NCBI GenBank assembly: GCA_017939795.1
Contig: JAGBAA010000090.1
Location: forward strand, 1 to 37,781
DNA length: 37,781 bases
Direction of reading: 5' to 3'
Origin: Thermoguttaceae bacterium
GTDB taxonomy: Bacteria; Planctomycetota; Planctomycetia; Pirellulales; Thermoguttaceae
Of this stretch, positions 7,605 through 17,019 are shown one piece after another. Both the position numbers and the translations under genes were made by a program. Position 1 is the first letter of the stretch; the number at the start of each line of letters is the position of its first letter. Below the pieces are notes generated by a model. The model saw only the letters and a program-made list of their open reading frames with translations. It searched no databases and had not been told where the DNA came from.

Positions 7605-9683
7605 ATGAAAAATTCAACGACTCTTTCTTTGTTTAGCGTATTCCTTTGCGCGCTGGTGATCGCGGGCGGATCGTGGAGCATGTTGTTTTCGACTTCATCT
7701 CCGGATGCCGATTCCGTACTCTTTCAGCCTGTGGACTTTTCGTCAGCAGATGGTTCTTTTATGGAAGGAGAGGCGGAAAGCGTACCGTTTTCTGCTCCTT
7801 CTGCGACGGTCGGCCGATCGATCGCGCAGGGGGGAAGTCCTGTTTTGGAGGTCGTCGAGCCGCGGAGTCCCTTTGGTGTGCCGGCGGTCTCAGCCATTCG
7901 GCGGGCCGCCATGAAGCCGAAGACAGAAACTGCCGAAGCGGGCGTTCAGAGAGGAACTGTTGGATCGGGCAGAGCGCAACTTTTGACGGAAGCGGATGGT
8001 TCGGAATCTCTGATCCCCGTTCCTGAAGTATCCGGCGGAGACGGGATCCGGGAGAAAGGGATCCGGGAGAAAGGGATCCGGGAGAACGCTTCCTCCGAAG
8101 TACGGCCTGCTTTGGGCACGGAACCGGTTTCAGGAGATCCCGGAGTGCGTCTTGTTTCCGGAACGGAAGCCGCGCCGGTTCCTGGTGCACTCGGCACTGC
8201 GAAGATCCCGGGGCTGGATCGTCCTTCCCGCTACGGGATCGACCCAACGAAACCGTTTGATCCGGTCAAGGAAAACGGCGAGATCTTCGTCGGCTGGAAG
8301 AAACCGGAAGTCTCTCTGGTGCTTACCGGGCGTCTGAATGGGTACATGGAGCCGTGCGGATGCGCTGGTCTGGAACGGATGACGGGCGGTCTGTCGCGTC
8401 AGGCGTCTTTCATTCAGCAGCTGAAGGAAGAAGGATGGAATCCGCTGGTCCTGGACGTTGGCGGATTGAGTCCCGGCGTGACGAAACAGGCGCAGATGAA
8501 GTTCCTCGCGACGGTGAATATGCTGCGCGAGATGGAATACGATGCCATCACGCTCGGTACGATCGACCTGGCGTTCCCCTGTGCGGATGTGCTTGCGGAA
8601 GTCGCGAATCCCGGCTATGCGGGTCAGCTTTTCACCAGCGCGAGCGTCGGGCTTTTTGAATTCGACAATAAAATGCTTCCTCCAGCCAAGATCGTGAGCC
8701 GAAACGGATTCAAGATCGGCATCATCGGCATTTTGGGCGAAAAGGAACGCGAGCAGGTCCAGAACGACGAGATCGTTTACCGTGCCCCGCGTCTGGCTCT
8801 GGCGAAACTCGTGCCGCAGCTTAAGGCGCAGTGCCAGTTCATCGTTCTGCTTTCTCATGCATCGATGGAAGAATCGAAGGCGCTTGCGCGGGAATTTCCT
8901 GACCTGGACATTATCGTGACGCCGGACGGTCCGCCGGTTTCTCCGTCGGTGCCGGAAGTGCTTCCCGAAACGGGGCAGTACGTCATTTCGATCGGCGAAA
9001 AGGGAATGAACGTCATCGTACTCGGCCTCTACGACGACGACAGAAAGCCGCTTCTTTACCAGAGGGTCCCGATGGATTCCCGATTCCCGTCCTCGAAGAA
9101 GATCCTGGACCTCATGGGACTCTACCAGGAACAGCTGAAGCTCCAGGGGCTGGAAGGACTGGGAGTGCGTCCGGCACGCAATCCGTTCATGAAGACAAAT
9201 GGGATCTACGTCGGCTCGAAACGGTGCGAGTCGTGCCATAAGGAATCATACGACGTCTGGAAAAAGTCGCGTCATGCGATGGCCTGGAAGTCTCTTGAAG
9301 AAGCGACTCCGCCGCGTACATTCGACCCCGAGTGTATTGCGTGCCATGTCGTTGGCTGGAGTGCAGAGCATCGTCTTCCGTTCCAGTCTGGTTTCCTGAG
9401 CATGATGGAGACGCCGCAGCTGAAAGACGTCGGCTGCGAGTCGTGCCATGGTCCCGGCTCGCTTCACATGAATGCCGAGATCGGAAGCGATACGAAACTT
9501 CAGGCCCGGTATCGGAAGGCTCTGCATCTGGAAGCGCGGGAATCGAAAGCGATCTGCATCCAGTGCCATGACCTGGATAATAGTCCGAATTTCAATTTTG
9601 AACGCTACTATCCGTACATCGAGCACCATGAAGCGTCTTCTGACGACGAGGACGATACGGAAACCGAAGACGGTGAAGAGTAG
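7605..9683 (+). CDS. UshA-like metallophosphoesterase-fold protein fused to a four-haem cytochrome c
   Basis: The 692-residue exported protein has a signal anchor at about 8-28 and a disordered region to about 215 that contains a 15-bp in-gene repeat (IREKG, 8043-8087). Residues about 232-510 resemble a 5'-nucleotidase/UshA-type domain that begins with a Cys motif (MEPCGCAGLERMTGGLSR). The usual metal-binding GNH(E/D) is replaced by GTID in YDAITLGTIDLAF, and GHxH is also absent, so hydrolase activity is doubtful. Residues 541-655 carry four CxxCH haem sites at C541, C577, C611 and C651, with cytochrome c554-like surroundings (CESCHGPGSLH). Similar fusions occur in planctomycetes and Geobacter-like bacteria. 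I infer a periplasmic electron-transfer role. The tail is acidic. Confidence 0.85.
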   Translation: MKNSTTLSLFSVFLCALVIAGGSWSMLFSTSSPDADSVLFQPVDFSSADGSFMEGEAESVPFSAPSATVGRSIAQGGSPVLEVVEPRSPFGVPAVSAIRRAAMKPKTETAEAGVQRGTVGSGRAQLLTEADGSESLIPVPEVSGGDGIREKGIREKGIRENASSEVRPALGTEPVSGDPGVRLVSGTEAAPVPGALGTAKIPGLDRPSRYGIDPTKPFDPVKENGEIFVGWKKPEVSLVLTGRLNGYMEPCGCAGLERMTGGLSRQASFIQQLKEEGWNPLVLDVGGLSPGVTKQAQMKFLATVNMLREMEYDAITLGTIDLAFPCADVLAEVANPGYAGQLFTSASVGLFEFDNKMLPPAKIVSRNGFKIGIIGILGEKEREQVQNDEIVYRAPRLALAKLVPQLKAQCQFIVLLSHASMEESKALAREFPDLDIIVTPDGPPVSPSVPEVLPETGQYVISIGEKGMNVIVLGLYDDDRKPLLYQRVPMDSRFPSSKKILDLMGLYQEQLKLQGLEGLGVRPARNPFMKTNGIYVGSKRCESCHKESYDVWKKSRHAMAWKSLEEATPPRTFDPECIACHVVGWSAEHRLPFQSGFLSMMETPQLKDVGCESCHGPGSLHMNAEIGSDTKLQARYRKALHLEARESKAICIQCHDLDNSPNFNFERYYPYIEHHEASSDDEDDTETEDGEE

Positions 9684-9738
9684 GTTTTGCGGACGTCCGA
9701 GCATCTTCCGTTCCGGAGCGGCTGTCTGGCGGATCGTC

Positions 9739-9806
9739 CGGCAGACAGTTCGCCAGGCCTTCGGCAGACAGTTCGCCAGGCCTTCGGCAGACAGTTCAGC
9801 CGACAG
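9739..9806. repeat. 23-bp tandem repeat after the cytochrome gene
   Basis: Nearly three copies of a 23-base unit (starting CGGCAGACAGTTCGCCAGG) lie between the cytochrome stop and the terminator at 9896-9940. They grade into degenerate CAGACAGATCG words. The period is not a multiple of three, which fits a non-coding array. Confidence 0.85.
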
Positions 9807-9895
9807 ATCGGTCGATCGTTCAACAGACAGATCGACGGACGATTCTGGAAATGTCGGCAGATCGGAGCGTCGAAGATCCATTTTGAAATTTTTTT

Positions 9896-9940
9896 GAAAG
9901 TCAGGACTGCCTGTGCAGTTCCCTGACTTTCGTATTTTTT
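9896..9940 (+). terminator. Intrinsic terminator after the cytochrome gene
   Basis: Arms GAAAGTCAGG (9896-9905) and CCTGACTTTC (9922-9931) are extended by an inner ACTGC/GCAGT stem (9906-9910/9915-9919). T-rich sequence ends at 9940. It shows that the next gene cannot start at the upstream in-frame ATG at 9913, which lies inside this stem-loop. Confidence 0.9.
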
Positions 9941-9975
9941 CCTCATTTCCCCCATTTGGAAGGAGCCGCAAGATC

Positions 9976-12801
9976 ATGCGTCGGCGTCCCAGTTTTATTC
10001 GGACTTTGCTTTGGAATCAGATCCTCTGGCTGATTCCCATGCTGACGGCCATGATGTCTCCGGTCCTTTTTATGGCTGGGATCGGCATTTGGGGGCTTTT
10101 CTCGGAACATGAACGGTTTTTCTGGTTTTGGGACTGGTTTTGGCTGCACTCATTGGGTGCGTTTCTGGCAGTTTGGCTGATTTGTCTTGGCGTGCGTCAA
10201 TGGCGTCTTCCCCGCCGTGCGACGGCAGAACGGGAGGCGGCTGCCCGAAGAGAAGTCGAGAGTTTCGTTCAGGACTTTCCCTACGATAAACTGACTTTTT
10301 CCAACTGGCAGAATATTCTGGACGCGATCCTGGAGCTGAATGCACGGGTCGCCCGGGTCTATGGGATCCGCAGCCGGAATCCGGAACTGGACATTCCGTT
10401 AAGCTGCGCGCTTCTTTTGATCGACCGGATCTCGGCAGACCTGACGCAGAAGCTGGCGGAATTCCGGACGGGAGATCTGACGCAGAAGCTGGCGGGAGTG
10501 CGCATCGGCGATCAGCCGCTTTTGGACTGGGTGAAACTCTCGCATCTTCTCTGGTTTATGCCGTCTGCTTCCAGGAAGAAAGTGGATCAAAATGCATCGG
10601 GAGGCTGGTTCGGAATGGGCAAAAAAAGCACCTCCGTTCCGGCTGCAGAGGGGCAGCCGCTGAATTCCAGAGTGGACGGCGGGGCAGGAGAGGAAGTGCC
10701 GGACGCGAATTCCGCCCGATCATCCAGAGGACTCCGAGCCCAGGGAATGCGCTACGCAGTGCGCAAGATATTCCCGGTCCTTTTCCAGATCGTTGGGGAC
10801 TATTCGGTCCTGCTTTACGGAGGGAAATTTCAGGCGGAGCCTCAAGAGACAGATCCCCCCCCAATGACGGCATCGTCCCGGGTCGTGAAGCCATTTGTCT
10901 CCGAAACCGGCTTCTTTCATTCACGCCTGGCGACTCCGCAATGGATGGCGGTTCTTTACGCCTGCGCACTTGGCGTCTGTCTGGTCGTCGGCGGCGTTCT
11001 TTTCCCGTTGGAGAAAACGTCCAGTCCAGTTTCCCAAACGTCGGAAATCGAGGCAGGAGAGAGCATTTCCGGAGAGCTGAATGCGATTGGAGAGCGAAAT
11101 GCCAGTGCGCTGGATCCTGCTGAACTGGCTTTTTCTGTGCCGGAGATGATTTCAGAGGAGAGCACTGTTTCGGACGCGGAATCCATGCCGTCTTTGGAAC
11201 GCCTGGAAACGAAACCGTTCACGCGGGCGTGGACGCTGCAGATCGTACAGAAACACGGTCTCGTGATCCTCGCGGCACTTGCGGCTCTGGGAGTCATTTT
11301 TTTCTGGCTGAAGGACCGGGCCTGCCTTCCGATCCTGAATGTGGAACCGGATGCCCGCTGGATGAAAAAGGAGCGGAATGCTTTTCTGCAGGTCCAGAAA
11401 ATGGTCGATTCCCTTCATGTGGAGGAGCTTGAGGGGATCCTGCCGCTCTTTCGGGCCGTTCGGCGTATCGTCGAACTGGTGGATCAGGAATACTCCGGAA
11501 AAACGAAGCCGGCCTATTCCATTTCGCTTGCGGAACTGCTTCAGGCTCAGCGCATCCTCGTGGGACGGCTCCAGAAAATGCTGGCTCGAGAACTTCCCGG
11601 GATGGAGTATCTGAGGCTCCGGGATCTGCGTTTCGGTCTGAAGGTCTACGGATTCTACGTCTGGACATTCGGGGTCTATCGCAAGGTCCTCTGGTTTGAT
11701 CCTGTCGCGGCCGGTGTTTTGGAGATCCGCCGTACCATCAATCAAAGTATCCTGAAATTCTATTCGCGGCAGCTGGGAGTCGGAGCGGCACTCTATGCGC
11801 TTGAACTGGCGGGATTCTATGCCGTAGAGATCTACTCCGGGCATCTTTTCTGGAAAGGAGAACAGGCCGGGCCGATTCGGATCGGGGTTTGGGAACTGAC
11901 TTCCGGATGCCTGCGAAAGCGTGAATTCCAGGAAACTGGAGAATTCGGGCTGACGGAACCTTCGGCATTTCCGGCTGAGACGGAAATATTTTCAGACTTC
12001 ATTCCGAAAACGGATGCCGACGGCTGGAATGTGGAACCGTTTCGTGTCGCGAAAAACAGCTGGACGAATTTCGTGCCTTTTCGAAATTTGCTCCGGGAGA
12101 CGGAATCCGGATCGGAGCCGTCCCATGCCGATGTTCTCGTTCTGCTTTCCCAAAGTACCGTGACTCCGGCAGAGAAGGTCTCGGAAGAGAAAAGCCTCTC
12201 GGTGTTCCGGGAGTTTTGGGAAAATCAGGAAGCGAAACCGCTCGTCGTCCGCATCCAGTACGGCAGATCCGCAGCAGAAAATGCGGGAGCGGCGCGGGGA
12301 AAATTTGAGTCCGGGCCTGCTTTGCCGTCCCAGCCTGAGGAGTCCCAGCCTAAGGAGTTCCGGTCTAAGGAGTCTCAGCCTGAGGAGTTCCGGTCTAAGG
12401 AGTCTCAGTCTGATGCGTCCCGGCCAGAAGAAGATGGAAAAGCACTGGCAGAGCAGAGGAATGCGCCATTGCCTGTCGAAAAAAAAGAAAGCGGCCTGCC
12501 CGCAGAACGTCAGTCCAGCCGCTGGGGACTCGGCTTTTTCAGCACGATGGCGAATTGGCTGAATCGCTCTCAGGGATCCAAGATCAGTGCCTCCGAAGAG
12601 CCGGAGCGTCTCCCGTCTGCACTTTCCGACTCAGACTGGCTGAAGGATGCCGGACCGCTTTGGAATTGGGAGCCGGATCCAGATGCCGCACGGGGACTGC
12701 GTGAAATTTTTGAGCGTTTTCTTTTGGAAAATCGCGAAAAGATCCAACTTTCCCAGGAACGGCGTTTTCTGACGGCTTACCGATCCCGCCATCGCCGCTG
12801 A
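9976..12801 (+). CDS. Large integral membrane protein with a possible degenerate GTPase domain
   Basis: The 941-residue protein starts at 9976 behind GGAAGGAG (9958-9965). Four hydrophobic segments are seen at about 14-42, 50-73, 321-345 and 427-446. Residues about 540-625 (RILVGRLQKMLARELPG through FYAVEIYSGHL) recall the segment that precedes the G domain in large bacterial membrane GTPases. After it, RIGVWELTSGC (about 634-644) lies where a P-loop would be but lacks GxxxxGK(S/T). A later ADVLVLLSQS (about 717) and PLVVRIQYG (about 755) resemble later G-domain strands. This homology is my inference. A 36-bp in-frame duplication (DLTQKLA twice, 10438-10509) and a 15-bp array (12331-12420) are present. 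The C-terminus is hydrophilic. Function is unknown. Confidence 0.7.
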   Translation: MRRRPSFIRTLLWNQILWLIPMLTAMMSPVLFMAGIGIWGLFSEHERFFWFWDWFWLHSLGAFLAVWLICLGVRQWRLPRRATAEREAAARREVESFVQDFPYDKLTFSNWQNILDAILELNARVARVYGIRSRNPELDIPLSCALLLIDRISADLTQKLAEFRTGDLTQKLAGVRIGDQPLLDWVKLSHLLWFMPSASRKKVDQNASGGWFGMGKKSTSVPAAEGQPLNSRVDGGAGEEVPDANSARSSRGLRAQGMRYAVRKIFPVLFQIVGDYSVLLYGGKFQAEPQETDPPPMTASSRVVKPFVSETGFFHSRLATPQWMAVLYACALGVCLVVGGVLFPLEKTSSPVSQTSEIEAGESISGELNAIGERNASALDPAELAFSVPEMISEESTVSDAESMPSLERLETKPFTRAWTLQIVQKHGLVILAALAALGVIFFWLKDRACLPILNVEPDARWMKKERNAFLQVQKMVDSLHVEELEGILPLFRAVRRIVELVDQEYSGKTKPAYSISLAELLQAQRILVGRLQKMLARELPGMEYLRLRDLRFGLKVYGFYVWTFGVYRKVLWFDPVAAGVLEIRRTINQSILKFYSRQLGVGAALYALELAGFYAVEIYSGHLFWKGEQAGPIRIGVWELTSGCLRKREFQETGEFGLTEPSAFPAETEIFSDFIPKTDADGWNVEPFRVAKNSWTNFVPFRNLLRETESGSEPSHADVLVLLSQSTVTPAEKVSEEKSLSVFREFWENQEAKPLVVRIQYGRSAAENAGAARGKFESGPALPSQPEESQPKEFRSKESQPEEFRSKESQSDASRPEEDGKALAEQRNAPLPVEKKESGLPAERQSSRWGLGFFSTMANWLNRSQGSKISASEEPERLPSALSDSDWLKDAGPLWNWEPDPDAARGLREIFERFLLENREKIQLSQERRFLTAYRSRHRR
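10438..10509 (+). repeat. 36-bp in-frame tandem duplication
   Basis: Two adjacent 36-base units encode DLTQKLAEFRTG and DLTQKLAGVRIG within the membrane protein. The first halves are almost identical and the second halves have diverged. Confidence 0.8.
12331..12420 (+). repeat. 15-bp in-gene tandem array, six units
   Basis: Six 15-base units of the type CAGCCTGAGGAGTCC encode alternating SQPEE, SQPKE and FRSKE words in the hydrophilic C-terminal part of the membrane protein. Confidence 0.85.
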
Positions 12802-12915
12802 CCCGTTTCCTAAGCAGACTCATGCAGTACGGTTTTCTACTGAATGGGGACGTTTTCGTAAAATTCAAATTTGGAGGACCATGTTTGGATCCAGCCGAAA
12901 TGGAAGGAGTTTTTC

Positions 12916-15558
12916 ATGAAGAAATTGTTTCGGAGTTTGGGGAGATCTTCCGTTTGGATGGGGAACTCTCTGTTTTTTTCAGCGTGTGTGCTGGGAGCTG
13001 GTTTTCTATTGGCGGCAGAGGTCTCTTTTGCGGCAGAGGTCGGCTCGACTTCCAGTGTACTGGATCCGCAGAGTCCCAGTACCAATGGGACGGATGCGGA
13101 GCTGATGGCGACCGCAGAGCGAAATGGAGCTGAAGAGCAAAATGGAGCTGAAGAGCAAAATGGAGCTGAAGAGCAAAATGGGGCTGAAGAGCGAAATGGG
13201 GCGGAAGATCCGCGTGGAGCCGCTGGGCGATATTTCGGTCAGCTGGACCTTTTTGAAAGCAGCGCACCGCATTTCCCAGTCCCGCTCGGGAAGGATGATT
13301 TTGCGGGTGCTCGATTTCGGATCGATCGAGAGTTCAGCATGATTTCCGTCCAATGTCCGAGCTATGGGAATGGGATCGGGAGCCTGACGCTTTCTCTCTA
13401 TCGCTGGAATGGTTCGGTCGAGGCGACGCGGACGCAGAAACCAGAGGTCCGGGCAACCTTTACGGATTTCCCGGACAATGCGGCCCTTCAGCTGGAATTT
13501 GAGCCGCTTTCCGGCGGAGAATTCTATTGGGAACTGAACGGAGCAGAGGAACGGGTCGGCGTCTGGATGGTCCCAGCGGCACACGACGGCGTCGTTTCTT
13601 TTCTGAATGGCGAGGAAAAACCGGGAGCATACGAGATGCGTGTGGGATCCGCCTGTTTTCCGATCCCGTTTTCCGGTTCTTCGGTACTTTACTCCAAACT
13701 GTCAGCTCCGCCGCTTTCTCCGTCCGAAACGGATCGTGTTTCTGCGGAAGACGGCACGCTTTCCGAGTCGCGTTTTGCCGAGCGGGATCTTTTCGCCGAC
13801 ACGTGGGATGCGATCGATGGTCTGGGACGCATCCTTGGGAATTCCGAGACTCTCGGCACTCCTCGCACGAAACAGGTCGGTATCTTTTACTGGACCTGGC
13901 ATGAAGGGCCCGGCGTCGATATCGTGCCGAGCAATAATGCGGAGATCCTGGCAAAAAATCCCGGAATCGCAGACCGGCCGTTCGATCCAGCCTGGGGAAA
14001 ATGCGGACCACGGCACCACTGGGATAAACCGCTTTTCGGATTCTACCGAACGACGGATGCGTGGGTCTCGCGCCGCCATGCCCAAATGCTCAGTGCAGCC
14101 GGAGTTGATGCGGTGATTTTCGACGCAACGAACGGCACGCTCACGTGGATGGATTCGACCTGGACGCTTCTGGAAACGTGGGCCTCCATGCGCCGAGATG
14201 GTTTCCGGACGCCGAAATGCGCCTTCATGCTTCCATTTTGGAGGCAGAAGCATCTGCGCGACAGTCTCCTTCAGCTCTACCGCGATATTTACCGCCCCGG
14301 AAAATTCAGGGACCTTTGGTTCTACTGGGAAGGCCGTCCGCTGGTCCACGCGGATCCGTGGGTCATCGAGCAGGCACTTCAAGACGAGACAGCGTCTCCG
14401 GAAGACCGGAAGGATTGGGAGGAGATCCTCCGTTTCTTCACCTTCCGCCCTCTTCAGCCCGCGTATGCCCGGGGCCCGGGAGCTCCGGATCAATGGTGCT
14501 GGCTGGAAGTTTTTCCACAGCATGGATACGTTCAGCGAAACGACGGATCCCTGGAAATGTGCGTGGCCGGCGTCGCGCAGAATCATTCCTGGGGAGCGGG
14601 TGACGGACACACGGGACTGGCGGCGATGAATGACCAAAACATTTTCGGACGCGCGTACGTCGGTCCTTCCGAGGAGGAACTGCTTCCCGGAGAACGTCTC
14701 CATTTTGCGCCGGACCGAAACCCTAAAAAAGACGAGCCGAACCGCTTTCTTTGGGGAGAGAATTTTGCGCAGCAGCTCGATCGGGCACAGGAACTCGACC
14801 CGGACTACCTCTTCATTACCGGGTGGAATGAATGGACCGCCGGTTTTTTTGAAGAATGGATGGGAAAAAAACGTGCGTTTCCGGACCAGTACTCTCCGGA
14901 ATTCAGCCGCGATCTGGAACCCTCTTCCGGGATCCTTCAGGACCATTTCTATTTTCAGCTCGTTCAGGGGATCCGGCGTTTTCGGGGAGTTCGCCCTCAG
15001 CGTGCGGCAGACGAGGAGCCGATCTACCGGGATGCCATCCGGGACACTCTGCCGCGCAATGCCGCTGGCTACGGCTCGATCCGCTGCGAAAACGCGACCG
15101 GACGAAACGACATTGCGGACTGTTCCGTCTCACATGATTCGGAAACCCTCACGTTTCGTGTCTCGTGTACGGAATCGCTGACGCCGTTCACCGACCCCGG
15201 ATGGATGCGCCTTTTCCTTTCAGTCTCCCTCGACGGAAAGATGCCGCACTGGAACCATTTTCAGTACATCGTGAATCGGGTCTCTCCGGATGGAAAGTCT
15301 GCCGTTCTGGAGATCTGCCTGCAGAATGGATGGAATTGGCGGGAAGTTGGCCGAGTCCCCATGCGAGTAGATGGAAAGACGCTGGAAGTGAAGATCCCGC
15401 GGCATATGTTGGGGCTGAATGACCGAAAGATCGATCTGCGATTCAAGTGGGCAGACAATTCGGCAGGAAATGGGGAAGACGGAGAGATCCTGGATTTCTA
15501 TCTCAACGGCGACGCCGCTCCGGATGGACGGTTTCTTTACCGGTACTTTGAACGTTAG
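12916..15558 (+). CDS. Secreted GH71/GH99-like glycoside hydrolase-fold protein with a CBM9-like C-terminus
   Basis: The 880-residue protein starts at 12916 behind GGAAGGAG (12902-12909). It has a signal peptide at about 1-37 ending near SFAAE. A disordered stretch contains five 18-bp repeats (EQNGAE words, 13117-13206). Residues about 85-280 are beta-rich. Residues about 318-690 look like a TIM-barrel hydrolase of the GH71/GH99-like type, with VGIFYWTWHEGPG, the AGVDAVIFDATNG strand and the TGWNEW motif near residue 635. Residues about 705-880 resemble a family 9 carbohydrate-binding module (FLSVSLDGKMPHWNHFQYIV, LEVKIPRHML). Polysaccharide hydrolysis outside the membrane is inferred; catalytic residues were not assigned. 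A TAAAAT hexamer at 12859-12864 could be a -10 box. Confidence 0.7.
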   Translation: MKKLFRSLGRSSVWMGNSLFFSACVLGAGFLLAAEVSFAAEVGSTSSVLDPQSPSTNGTDAELMATAERNGAEEQNGAEEQNGAEEQNGAEERNGAEDPRGAAGRYFGQLDLFESSAPHFPVPLGKDDFAGARFRIDREFSMISVQCPSYGNGIGSLTLSLYRWNGSVEATRTQKPEVRATFTDFPDNAALQLEFEPLSGGEFYWELNGAEERVGVWMVPAAHDGVVSFLNGEEKPGAYEMRVGSACFPIPFSGSSVLYSKLSAPPLSPSETDRVSAEDGTLSESRFAERDLFADTWDAIDGLGRILGNSETLGTPRTKQVGIFYWTWHEGPGVDIVPSNNAEILAKNPGIADRPFDPAWGKCGPRHHWDKPLFGFYRTTDAWVSRRHAQMLSAAGVDAVIFDATNGTLTWMDSTWTLLETWASMRRDGFRTPKCAFMLPFWRQKHLRDSLLQLYRDIYRPGKFRDLWFYWEGRPLVHADPWVIEQALQDETASPEDRKDWEEILRFFTFRPLQPAYARGPGAPDQWCWLEVFPQHGYVQRNDGSLEMCVAGVAQNHSWGAGDGHTGLAAMNDQNIFGRAYVGPSEEELLPGERLHFAPDRNPKKDEPNRFLWGENFAQQLDRAQELDPDYLFITGWNEWTAGFFEEWMGKKRAFPDQYSPEFSRDLEPSSGILQDHFYFQLVQGIRRFRGVRPQRAADEEPIYRDAIRDTLPRNAAGYGSIRCENATGRNDIADCSVSHDSETLTFRVSCTESLTPFTDPGWMRLFLSVSLDGKMPHWNHFQYIVNRVSPDGKSAVLEICLQNGWNWREVGRVPMRVDGKTLEVKIPRHMLGLNDRKIDLRFKWADNSAGNGEDGEILDFYLNGDAAPDGRFLYRYFER
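13117..13206 (+). repeat. 18-bp in-gene tandem array, five units
   Basis: Five 18-base units (GAGCAAAATGGAGCTGAA type) encode E(Q/R)NGAE just after the signal peptide of the hydrolase-like protein. The copies differ by only one to three bases. Confidence 0.9.
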
Positions 15559-15617
15559 CCTGCGTTCTGTTCCCTGATTCCAGAGAATGCCGGGCCGTAG
15601 AAAAGTCCATCGAGGAA

Positions 15618-15661
15618 TAAAAAAAGGAAGCGCATGGAATTCCGTGTGCTTCCTTTCTTTT
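15618..15661. terminator. Bidirectional intrinsic terminator between convergent genes
   Basis: Arms AAAGGAAGC (15623-15631) and GCTTCCTTT (15648-15656) continue inward as an almost perfect palindrome around GGAATTCC, with G-T pairs. A T-rich run follows on the plus strand and an A-run precedes it, so both converging genes (ending at 15558 and 15706) can use it. Confidence 0.85.
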
Positions 15662-15705
15662 TCAGTACTGAAGAGAGTTTTTCGCGGCCGTTTTGCCGCC
15701 CGGTC

Positions 15706-17019
15706 TCATTTCAGGTCAATGATTTTTTTCGAATCAAGCGGAATGTCGCCGGCTCCTTCATTTTCGGCGTCATCCGCTGCCGTGATGTCGTCCGATTTTT
15801 TGGATGCGGCTTTTTTCTTTCCCTTCTTCTTTTCAGACTTGACTTTCTGGTCGGCTTTTTTGCCGTCGTCCGTCACCGCATCCGCATTTTCAGCGGCATT
15901 TTCAGCGGCTTCCTGAGGCGGAGCCAGCGGCTGAGTCGAGAGCCCGTCCGTGTGGATCTGAATAGAACCGGAACCCAGGAGAGATCTCACATGATCCTGG
16001 ATCTCTTCCGGAAGCGAATCCAGCTCTTCTTCCGTAATTTCGTAGGATTCCTCACCCCACTCAATGAGGAGTTCCGCCGGATCTTCCCCTTCCTTTTTGG
16101 AAAGGACGGTCAACGGTTCTCCATCGACTTCCGTTTCCATTTTGCGGGTCACGCGCGTGCCGTTCGGCGTGACTTCGATCTGCATGTGGGATTTCTGTCC
16201 GCCGTGGAACTGGAACTGGGGAATTCCGCCGGGAACGCCGCCAGGATTGGGCAGACGAAACATTTTTTTCTGATTCTTGAGCATCTCGCGGATCTCATCC
16301 GGGATCGGAAGGTCTTCCGGGAGCAGCTCGCCGCCAAACATTTCCGGCATTTCTTCCAGCTCCATCCCCTCAGGGAGCAGTTTTTTCATCTCTTCCGGCA
16401 TTACCGGGATCTCAATGTTCGGCTGGGCCTGAGGATTGCCCGGCATGCGGAAAATACGCGGCTGCAGATGGAATCCCTGCTGCTGAGCCGGACGAACTTC
16501 CGGAGTCAGGTCGAGCGTCTGGAGCTTTCCGGTACGCAGAACTTCGCAGACGAGCTTTTCGCCTTTGCTTTCACGGACTTTTTCAATGAAAGATTCCGGA
16601 TCGACCGGCTCGCCGCCGACTTTCGCGACGATGTCGAATTGCTTCAGCCCCGCTTTTTCTGCCGGGGAACCTTCGACGACCTCATTCAGGAAGACGCCCT
16701 TTCCCTCTGCGAGAAGGTCTTCCGAAATATGCACGAGGATCGGTTCCGGAACCGGGCCGATCAAAGCGCCGACCCAGTAGTCGTCTTCCTGCACGTTTTT
16801 CTTCGCTTGTTTTTTTGCGCCGCGGTCTGCCTTTTTAGCGGCGTCGGCATTCGAGTCGGCAGCCGCCTCCTGCTCTTCTGCGCCATCGACCAGACGGATG
16901 GCTTTCGAGTCCAGGATCTCCATTTCTCCGGACACTTCCCGCGCAAAACTCTGCATCATTCCGGCCGTCCCTGCAAGAACACCGGAGGTAAAAATCAAAC
17001 CAAAAACCAGTTTTTTCAT
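15706..17019 (-). CDS. Exported PDZ domain protein
   Basis: The 437-residue protein has a Sec signal peptide (MKKLVFGLIFTSGVLAGTAG, ending near SFARE) followed by a charged Ala/Lys linker. Residues about 78-165 form a PDZ domain (YWVGALIG, VVEGSPAEKAGLKQFDIVAK, VGGEPVDPESFIEKVRE). No protease domain is present, so it is probably a periplasmic scaffold or regulator. A Met/Pro-rich segment (residues about 175-265) follows, then a small beta-rich region and an Ala/Lys-rich tail. GAAGGAG upstream (about 17026-17032 on the plus map) supports the start. It lies 93 bases downstream of the SDR gene on the same strand and probably shares its transcript. Confidence 0.75.
   Translation of the reverse strand: MKKLVFGLIFTSGVLAGTAGMMQSFAREVSGEMEILDSKAIRLVDGAEEQEAAADSNADAAKKADRGAKKQAKKNVQEDDYWVGALIGPVPEPILVHISEDLLAEGKGVFLNEVVEGSPAEKAGLKQFDIVAKVGGEPVDPESFIEKVRESKGEKLVCEVLRTGKLQTLDLTPEVRPAQQQGFHLQPRIFRMPGNPQAQPNIEIPVMPEEMKKLLPEGMELEEMPEMFGGELLPEDLPIPDEIREMLKNQKKMFRLPNPGGVPGGIPQFQFHGGQKSHMQIEVTPNGTRVTRKMETEVDGEPLTVLSKKEGEDPAELLIEWGEESYEITEEELDSLPEEIQDHVRSLLGSGSIQIHTDGLSTQPLAPPQEAAENAAENADAVTDDGKKADQKVKSEKKKGKKKAASKKSDDITAADDAENEGAGDIPLDSKKIIDLK

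Noticed and set aside
9913..9975. Upstream in-frame start for the large membrane protein
   Set aside because: The ATG at 9913 lies inside the stem-loop of a strong terminator, and a good ribosome binding site precedes the ATG at 9976.
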